The notes below the pieces were generated by a model. The model was not told where the DNA came from and searched no databases. It saw only the letters and a program-made list of their open reading frames with translations. The position numbers were made by a program, and so were the translations under genes. A DNA stretch of 64,000 nucleotides, from the NCBI GenBank assembly GCA_003020965.1, contig PXRL01000008.1, positions 170,760 to 234,759 of the forward strand, read 5' to 3'. The stretch is from Halobacteriales archaeon QS_4_69_225. GTDB lineage: Archaea; Halobacteriota; Halobacteria; Halobacteriales; Haloarculaceae. Below are positions 59,361 to 64,000 of this stretch, one piece after another (position 1 is the stretch's first letter; every line of letters begins with the position of its first letter).

Positions 59361-60635
59361 TTACGGCGCTCGCCGGCTCGTCTCGACGATGGCTTCGGTC
59401 AGCACGTCGACGCCGATGCCGATAGAGGCCTCGTCGACGTCGAAGGTCGCGGTGTGGTGGCCGCCGGGGTGGTCGGTGCCGACGCCGATGTACGTCGCCA
59501 GCCCGCCGTCGTCCTGGACCTGCTGCATCAGGTAGGTGGCGTCCTCGCTGCCGCCCAACTCGCCGCGGCGGGTCGCACGCGTCACGTCGGCGTGGGCGTC
59601 GGCGGCGCCGTGGACGACGTCGACCAGCTCCGGGTCGCTCTCGGCGGACGGCGCCTCGCCGTCTACCTCGACGTCGACCGAACAGCCGTGGGCCGTCGCG
59701 GCGCCCTCCAGGACCTCGCGGGCGCGCTCGAAGGTGTAGTCGCGGATCTCGGTCGTCGCGCCGCGGACCTCGCCGTGGACGAACGCCTCCTCGGGGATGA
59801 TGTTGGTGGCGGTGCCGCCGCCGACCCGGCCGGCGTTGACCCGGGAGGCGCCGTCGCTGTGCCGCGGAATCCCGTAGAGGCCGTCGACGGCCGTCGCCAT
59901 CGCCTGGACGGCGTTGCGGCCCTCCTCCGGGCGGGCGCCGGCGTGGCCCGGCTCGCCCTCGAAGGTCGCACGGAACTGTGTCACCGCGAGCATCTCCTCG
60001 AGGCCGGCGACCACCTCGCCGGTCGGATAATCGAGGCCGACGTGAGCGGCGTAGAGGTAGTCGACGTCGTCGAGGTGGCCCGACTCGGCCATCGGCCGGG
60101 CGCCGCCGATGACCTCCTCGGCGGGCTGGAAGAACACCTTCAGCGTCCCCGAAAAGTCCGTCTCGTCGATCGCCTCGAGCACGCCGACGCCGATGGTCGC
60201 GTGGGCGTCGTGGCCGCAGGCGTGCATCGCGCCCGTCTCCGAGCGGAACCCCTCGCGGGCCGGCGCGTGGTCGTCGTCGGTCGCCTCCGCCCGCGGCAGG
60301 CCGTCGATGTCGACCCGGAGGCCGACGGTCGGCCCCTCGCCGGCCTCGACGACGGCCACGCAGCCGGTCCAGCCGCCGGCCATCCGCCCCAGTAGGTCCG
60401 GATCGGCGCCGGCCTCGCGGGCCCGCTCGTGCCACGTCTTCAGCTCGTCGTCGTCGGGCACCGACAGCCGAGCGTCGGCCATCGCCTCCCGACCGACGTG
60501 GAGTCGGTCGACGCCGATCCGCCGTAGCTCCTCGACGACCCGGGCGGTCGTCCAGAACTCCGTCCAGGCCGGTTCGGGGTGTCGGTGTAGCTCGCGCCGC
60601 AGTTCGACGAGCCGCTCCTCGCGGTTCGTGCTCAT
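59361..60635 (-). CDS. M20-family amidohydrolase
   Basis: A 424-aa peptidase-family hydrolase starting MSTNREERLVELRRELHRHP. Metal ligands are in GAMHACGHDAHATIG, the FFQPAEEVIGGARPM stretch with catalytic Glu, AAHVG and a late TDHPGGHHTATF. It resembles N-acyl amino acid amidohydrolases (hippurate/IAA-amino acid type). The dimerisation domain is in the middle (about 205-320). Substrate unresolved. An unusual 70-residue charged part lies before the metal site. The gene ends about 35 nt from the methylase fragment, so it marks the edge of the island. Confidence 0.92.
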   Translation of the reverse strand: MSTNREERLVELRRELHRHPEPAWTEFWTTARVVEELRRIGVDRLHVGREAMADARLSVPDDDELKTWHERAREAGADPDLLGRMAGGWTGCVAVVEAGEGPTVGLRVDIDGLPRAEATDDDHAPAREGFRSETGAMHACGHDAHATIGVGVLEAIDETDFSGTLKVFFQPAEEVIGGARPMAESGHLDDVDYLYAAHVGLDYPTGEVVAGLEEMLAVTQFRATFEGEPGHAGARPEEGRNAVQAMATAVDGLYGIPRHSDGASRVNAGRVGGGTATNIIPEEAFVHGEVRGATTEIRDYTFERAREVLEGAATAHGCSVDVEVDGEAPSAESDPELVDVVHGAADAHADVTRATRRGELGGSEDATYLMQQVQDDGGLATYIGVGTDHPGGHHTATFDVDEASIGIGVDVLTEAIVETSRRAP

Positions 60636-60720
60636 ACCCCCTCAACGCGGCGCGCCGACAAAAGCCTCCGGCGTCGGGTCGACTCGGTACGCTCTTCCGC
60701 CCCCGGGGGGAACGGCCCAC

Positions 60721-61218
60721 ATGGACGCCCCCGTCACCCGCCGGCGGCTGCTCGGGGCGACGGCCGCAATCGCGGCGTCGGCCGGCTGTCTCGACCGCCC
60801 GCCGCGGCGGACCTCGCGGTCGGTTCTCGTCACGAACGCGACCGACACCGAGTTCACCGTGACGCTCCGGGTCTACGAACTCCCGGCGGGGGTCGCCGGC
60901 GACGGGGGCGAGAACGGGACGGCCACACCGACGCCGGACGGCGGGGCGGACGACGGAGGGACGACCACGCCGGCGACGGCGACGCCGGAGGGCCCGCCGA
61001 CCGGAGAGCTGGAGCAGGCGGTGGTCCAGCGGGAGACGCTGGCGCCGGAGGGCAGCTTCGCGGTGTCGAATCGGTCGCTGCCCGGCGGCGACCTCAGGGT
61101 GTCGGCGACGACGACCGCCGGACAGTCGGGGACGCTCGACTGGGCGCGGGTGGACGAGCGGTCGACGCTGGACGTCCGCGTCGTCGACAACGGGGTCCAG
61201 TTCACCGAACTGGACTAG
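60721..61218 (+). CDS. Tat lipoprotein, unknown function
   Basis: A 165-aa exported protein. A short Tat motif (TRRRLLGATAAIAAS) ends in a lipobox ASAGC at residue about 23. The mature part has a beta domain (SVLVTNATDTEFTVTLRVYE, FAVSNRSLPGGDLRVSATTT) interrupted by a Thr/Pro/Gly-rich linker of about 40 residues. It belongs to the many haloarchaeal secreted lipoproteins without known role. It converges with the S10-like gene, overlapping 4 nt at the stops. Confidence 0.78.
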   Translation: MDAPVTRRRLLGATAAIAASAGCLDRPPRRTSRSVLVTNATDTEFTVTLRVYELPAGVAGDGGENGTATPTPDGGADDGGTTTPATATPEGPPTGELEQAVVQRETLAPEGSFAVSNRSLPGGDLRVSATTTAGQSGTLDWARVDERSTLDVRVVDNGVQFTELD

Positions 61219-61544
61219 CGGCCGTCGGGCGTCGACACGCGCTCGACGTCGACGTCGAGGTGGATTCCCTCCGGGAGCGGCTCCCCGGCGATCGACCGGG
61301 CGAAGTCGTCGTGGCCGACGATCTCGAGTCGCCGGATGTAGACGGTGTAGCGCCACGGCGAAAACCGGCCGCCGTCGGCGGCGAGCCGCTCGGACTGCGG
61401 GACGCTGTAGTCGACCGGCGACGCCGCGTGTGGACCCTTCAGTTCGATACCCTTGCGCTCGGCCCGCTCTTTGATGTTCCCGACGACCCGCTCGAGAACG
61501 GCCCGGTCCCCGCTCTGGAGCGTCAGGGTGGTCACGAAGGGCAT
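61215..61544 (-). CDS. S10-like (uS10/mL48 fold) protein
   Basis: A 109-aa protein starting MPFVTTLTLQSGDRAVLERV. It has the beta-alpha-beta pattern of ribosomal S10: TLTLQSGDRAVLERVVGNIK, ELKGPHAASPVDYSVPQSER (matching GP-loop-KxxxP) and YIRRLEIVGHDDF, then a beta end. The genomic uS10 usually sits beside elongation factor genes, so this is a paralogue. The role is unknown; RNA binding is likely from fold. The ATG at 61544 gives the compact fold. Confidence 0.72.
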   Translation of the reverse strand: MPFVTTLTLQSGDRAVLERVVGNIKERAERKGIELKGPHAASPVDYSVPQSERLAADGGRFSPWRYTVYIRRLEIVGHDDFARSIAGEPLPEGIHLDVDVERVSTPDGR

Positions 61545-61675
61545 GCAGTTCCGTGGCGGCTCGACGGACAAAAGCGCACCTATCGGCGGCGCGGACGGGA
61601 AATGACGTCCGGTCTACCTTCATCGATCCGAACCCCGGGGATCGGCCGTCGGTACGAAGCCTCCACCGGCGTCCG

Positions 61676-61690
61676 GTATACCTTTATTAA
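61676..61690 (+). promoter_or_regulatory. TATA region of the Nudix gene
   Basis: GGTATACCTTTATTAA lies 23-38 nt before the ATG at 61713, correct spacing for a leaderless haloarchaeal promoter. Confidence 0.5.
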
Positions 61691-61712
61691 CCCGACCCCC
61701 TACGTGGGTCGT

Positions 61713-62138
61713 ATGATAGAGGCCACGAGTGCGGGAGCCATCCTCTTTCGCGACACGCGTGGCCGGCGGGAGTACCTGCTGTTGAAGTCCCGGCCCGGCG
61801 ACTGGGAGTTCCCGAAGGGCGGCGTCGAGGGCGACGAGGAACTCCAGCAGACCGCCATCCGCGAGGTGAAAGAGGAGGCCGGAATCGAGGATTTCCGGCT
61901 GCTCGACGGCTTCCGCGAGGAGTACGACTACGTCTTCGAGGCCGGCGGCGACACCATCCACAAGACCGTCCACCTGTTCGTCGCCAAGTCCTTCGAGGCG
62001 TCGGCGGAGCTCTCCGAGGAACACCGCGACATGCAGTGGCGCGACTACGAACAGGCGGTCAACACCATCACCCAGGACGGCCCCCGCGACATACTCGAGG
62101 AGGCCGACGAGTTCATCGACGAGAACTACGGGAAGTGA
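61713..62138 (+). CDS. Nudix hydrolase (diadenosine polyphosphatase-like)
   Basis: A 141-aa enzyme starting MIEATSAGAILFRDTRGRRE. The Nudix box is complete: GGVEGDEELQQTAIREVKEE then AG (Gx5Ex7REUxEExGU). It is close to archaeal bis(5'-nucleosyl)-tetraphosphatases, with DWEFPKG and KTVHLFVAKS flanking. It cleaves nucleoside diphosphate-linked compounds; the true substrate is not certain. It ends 1 nt from the convergent kinase gene. Confidence 0.9.
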   Translation: MIEATSAGAILFRDTRGRREYLLLKSRPGDWEFPKGGVEGDEELQQTAIREVKEEAGIEDFRLLDGFREEYDYVFEAGGDTIHKTVHLFVAKSFEASAELSEEHRDMQWRDYEQAVNTITQDGPRDILEEADEFIDENYGK

Positions 62139-62139
62139 G

Positions 62140-62979
62140 CTACGCCGCCCGTTCGATCGCCTCGCGGACGGCCGCCGCCTCGAAGTCGTGGTCCGGCCGG
62201 AGGTTGACGAAGTCGAGGAACTCCGCCGCCGCCCCCAGCGCCGTCGTCGGGTACCGTTCGAGGGCGGCGTCGACGGCCGCGTCGGCGCCGACGTGCGGCG
62301 ACAGCGACGCCAGCGCACACGCCAGATCGTAGGCCCGCGCGTCCTCGATGGCCTGCACGCGGGCGGCGTCGATGAAGTACAGCGTCTCCTCGTCGGGGTC
62401 GCCGGGGTCGCCGGCCTCGCCGACCTCGCCGTCCCGGTCAGGCGCGACGAGGACGTTCTCCGCCCGGAGGTCCCCGTGGGCGAGGTCGGCGCCGTGCATC
62501 CGCGAGAGGTGGCCGAACAGCGTCGGCGCCAGCGCCGATATTTCCTCGGCCGACAGCTCGTCCAGCGTCCGGAACGACGGCAGGTACTCCAGGACGACCA
62601 CCCCGAGGTCGTCGTGGTCGAACGCCGCCAGCGGCTCGGGGGCGTCGACGCCGAGCTCCCGCATCGCCCGGGTCGCCTCCAGTTCGTGGTCGGCCATCTC
62701 CACCGGCGTCGAGAAGTGCTCGAAGAACCCCTCCCGGCCGGACGAGCGGGCGCCGAGGTTCCGGCCGGCCGTCAACACCCCGTGCAGCAGCGTGTGCTGG
62801 TCGGCGATCACCTTCACGAACCACCGGTCGTCGACCACCAGCGGCACCGACAGCCAGTTGTCGGCCTCCAGCTTCTCGAACGTCGCCGACGACCCCCCGT
62901 AGCGGTGGACGACCTCCTCGGCGACCGCCTCGAGCCGGGCCGTCGGAACGCTCGCCCTGAGGAGCCGTCTGAGTGGCAC
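62140..62979 (-). CDS. RIO-type serine kinase/ATPase-like protein
   Basis: A 279-aa kinase-like protein starting at GTG 62979 (VPLRRLLRASVPTARLEAVA). The RIO/APH-like fold shows FVKVIADQHTLLHG (Lys of subdomain II), GVVVLEYLPSFRTLDE, the catalytic loop HGDLRAENVLVA, and YFIDAARVQAIED, where Asp would bind metal. It lacks the N-terminal winged helix of Rio2 and is closest to the RIO1-type regulatory kinases seen in haloarchaea. The upstream ATG at 63039 is less likely. Confidence 0.78.
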   Translation of the reverse strand: MPLRRLLRASVPTARLEAVAEEVVHRYGGSSATFEKLEADNWLSVPLVVDDRWFVKVIADQHTLLHGVLTAGRNLGARSSGREGFFEHFSTPVEMADHELEATRAMRELGVDAPEPLAAFDHDDLGVVVLEYLPSFRTLDELSAEEISALAPTLFGHLSRMHGADLAHGDLRAENVLVAPDRDGEVGEAGDPGDPDEETLYFIDAARVQAIEDARAYDLACALASLSPHVGADAAVDAALERYPTTALGAAAEFLDFVNLRPDHDFEAAAVREAIERAA

Positions 62980-63070
62980 GCCCCGTCGTAGCGGACGCTC
63001 GGGGTTAAGTTGTGTCCCGCTGCCGGCGCCGGCGGACACCCGTCGGCGACGTCACCGCACGTCCCGGCAC

Positions 63071-63080
63071 GTTTATTTCC
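63071..63080 (+). promoter_or_regulatory. TATA-like element of the acyl-CoA dehydrogenase gene
   Basis: GTTTATTTCC lies 21-30 nt before ATG 63101, in line with a haloarchaeal TATA box at the usual distance for a leaderless gene. Confidence 0.45.
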
Positions 63081-63100
63081 GCGTGCCTACACGGGTGGAT

Positions 63101-64000
63101 ATGGACTTCACGCTCCCGGACAAACACGAGATGATCCAGGACGTGGTTCGAGACTTCGCGGAGACGGAGATCGGACCCATCGCCCAGGAGATCGAGGAGG
63201 ACCACCGGTTCCCCGAGGAGGTGTTCGAGGAGCTCGGCGAGTTGGACCTGATGGGCGTTCCGGCGCCGAAGGAGAACGGCGGCGCCGGCGGCGACTACCT
63301 GATGTACGCGGTCGTCGCCGAGGAGCTGGGGCGGGTCTCCGGGGCCGTCGGACTCTCCTACGTCGCCCACACATCGCTGGGGCTGATGCCGATCATCAAC
63401 TTCGGTTCCGACGAGCAGATCGAGGAGTGGGCCCGGCCGCTGGCGGAGGGCGACGAAATCGGCGCGTGGGCGCTGACGGAGCCCTCCTCGGGGTCGGACG
63501 CCTCCGACATGAACACCGTCGCCGAGCGAGATGGCGACGAGTACGTCATCGACGGCACGAAGCAGTTCATCACCAACGCCAACGTCGCCAACAGCGTGCT
63601 GGTGAAGGCGGTGACGGAGCCGGGCGCCGGCTACGACGGCATCTCGACGTTCATCGTCGACCCCGACCAGGACGGCTTCGAGGTGACGACCGTCTGGGAC
63701 AAGATGGGGCTGAACGCCTCCCCGACCTGCGAGATCCAGCTCGACGGCGTCCGGGTCCACGAGAATCGCCTGCTCGGCGAGGAGGGCGACGGCTGGACAC
63801 AGACGAAGAAGACGCTCGACGGCGGCCGCATCTCCATCGCCGCGCTGTCGACGGGGCTGGCGCAGGGCGCCTTCGAGGCCGCCCGCGACTACGCCACCGA
63901 GCGGGAGCAGTTCGACCGCCCGGTGTCGAAGTTCGACGCCGTCCGGGACATGATCGTCTCGATGGACCGCAAGATCGAGCGGGCGCGGCTGCTCACCCAC
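63101..64000 (+). CDS. Acyl-CoA dehydrogenase, 3' end outside the window
   Basis: 300 codons are present and the frame is open at the window end. The amino helical domain (MDFTLPDKHEMIQDVVRDFA; EVFEELGELDLMGVPAPKEN) is followed by the beta domain with WALTEPSSGSDASDM and QFITNANVANSVLV, which contact FAD and CoA, then FDGGRISIAALSTGLAQGAF-like LDGGRISIAALSTGLA of the C-terminal helical domain. It oxidises a short- or branched-chain acyl-CoA and passes electrons to ETF. The catalytic Glu would lie beyond the window edge. Confidence 0.93.
   Translation, partial: MDFTLPDKHEMIQDVVRDFAETEIGPIAQEIEEDHRFPEEVFEELGELDLMGVPAPKENGGAGGDYLMYAVVAEELGRVSGAVGLSYVAHTSLGLMPIINFGSDEQIEEWARPLAEGDEIGAWALTEPSSGSDASDMNTVAERDGDEYVIDGTKQFITNANVANSVLVKAVTEPGAGYDGISTFIVDPDQDGFEVTTVWDKMGLNASPTCEIQLDGVRVHENRLLGEEGDGWTQTKKTLDGGRISIAALSTGLAQGAFEAARDYATEREQFDRPVSKFDAVRDMIVSMDRKIERARLLTH

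Noticed and set aside
59330-61623. Minus-strand frame that would extend the methylase fragment to 952 codons
   Set aside because: Beyond about 59326 the sequence is arginine-rich and overlaps the well-supported amidohydrolase and its neighbours in another frame.
1-64000. tRNA, rRNA and riboswitch genes
   Set aside because: I looked for typical acceptor-stem and T-loop patterns and found none. A covariance-model scan would be needed to exclude short or unusual ones.

Overview
The window is chromosomal DNA of a halophilic archaeon (class Halobacteria). The evidence is high GC with strong G/C bias at third codon positions, very acidic predicted proteins, many twin-arginine (Tat) signal sequences, AUG/GUG starts with little or no leader, GTGA/ATGA gene overlaps, and typical haloarchaeal families: Bat/HTH-10 regulators, TrkA-type RCK proteins, AbrB-PhoU regulators, geranylgeranyl reductase, DUF371, DUF790/Bax1 and PAC2. 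I cannot fix the genus from sequence alone. No rRNA, tRNA or CRISPR array was recognised.

Layout. 1-8.4 kb is a lower-GC, decayed accessory island. It holds a MazF/PemK-like toxin whose start codon appears lost next to its winged-helix partner, several small plasmid-type genes with frameshifts, an SDR oxidoreductase, a Tat-exported ferritin-like protein with a 36-bp tandem repeat, an NrS-1-polymerase-like replication protein beside an iteron-like palindrome, and the tail of a CocE/NonD hydrolase. From 8.5 kb the region looks like core chromosome: a TrkA / APC permease / TrkA cassette, an ABC-2 exporter, an exported alpha/beta hydrolase, a DUF4349 lipoprotein, a 1482-aa GAF/PAS/HTH-10 sensor-regulator, a rhomboid-like protein, a MATE exporter, a nitrilase with an SRPBCC protein, and a broken IS1341-type tnpB element.

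28-45 kb carries housekeeping and metabolic genes: a PhoU-type regulator divergent from threonine synthase, a thioredoxin-reductase-like enzyme, a broken FAD-Rieske oxidoreductase, a PAPS-reductase-family protein, aldo/keto reductase, MFS and amidase, a second rhomboid-like protein, and a ferredoxin divergent from geranylgeranyl reductase. 45-57.5 kb holds a frameshifted secreted protein, a long coiled-coil protein, DUF371, endonuclease III, Bax1-like nuclease, an overlapping RNA methyltransferase / PUA-like / phosphoesterase operon, a PAC2 chaperone, a cluster of membrane proteins with pilin-like exodomains, and a LabA-like NYN protein. 57.5-59.3 kb is a second small island with IS-end remnants, a DUF433/DUF5615 toxin-antitoxin pair and the tail of a restriction-modification or PglX-type methylase. 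The window closes with an M20 amidohydrolase, an exported lipoprotein, an S10-like protein, a Nudix hydrolase, a RIO-type kinase and the start of an acyl-CoA dehydrogenase.

The most unusual signal is a dispersed family of small palindromes, mostly with 7-10-bp arms around a 3-nt loop and often in pairs a few bases apart. They lie between genes (24.6, 46.3 and 57.6 kb) and inside genes, near the end of the broken tnpB, and in-frame inside endonuclease III and the RsmB/NOP-type methyltransferase. This pattern suggests a tiny mobile or amplified hairpin element that genes tolerate as inserted peptides.
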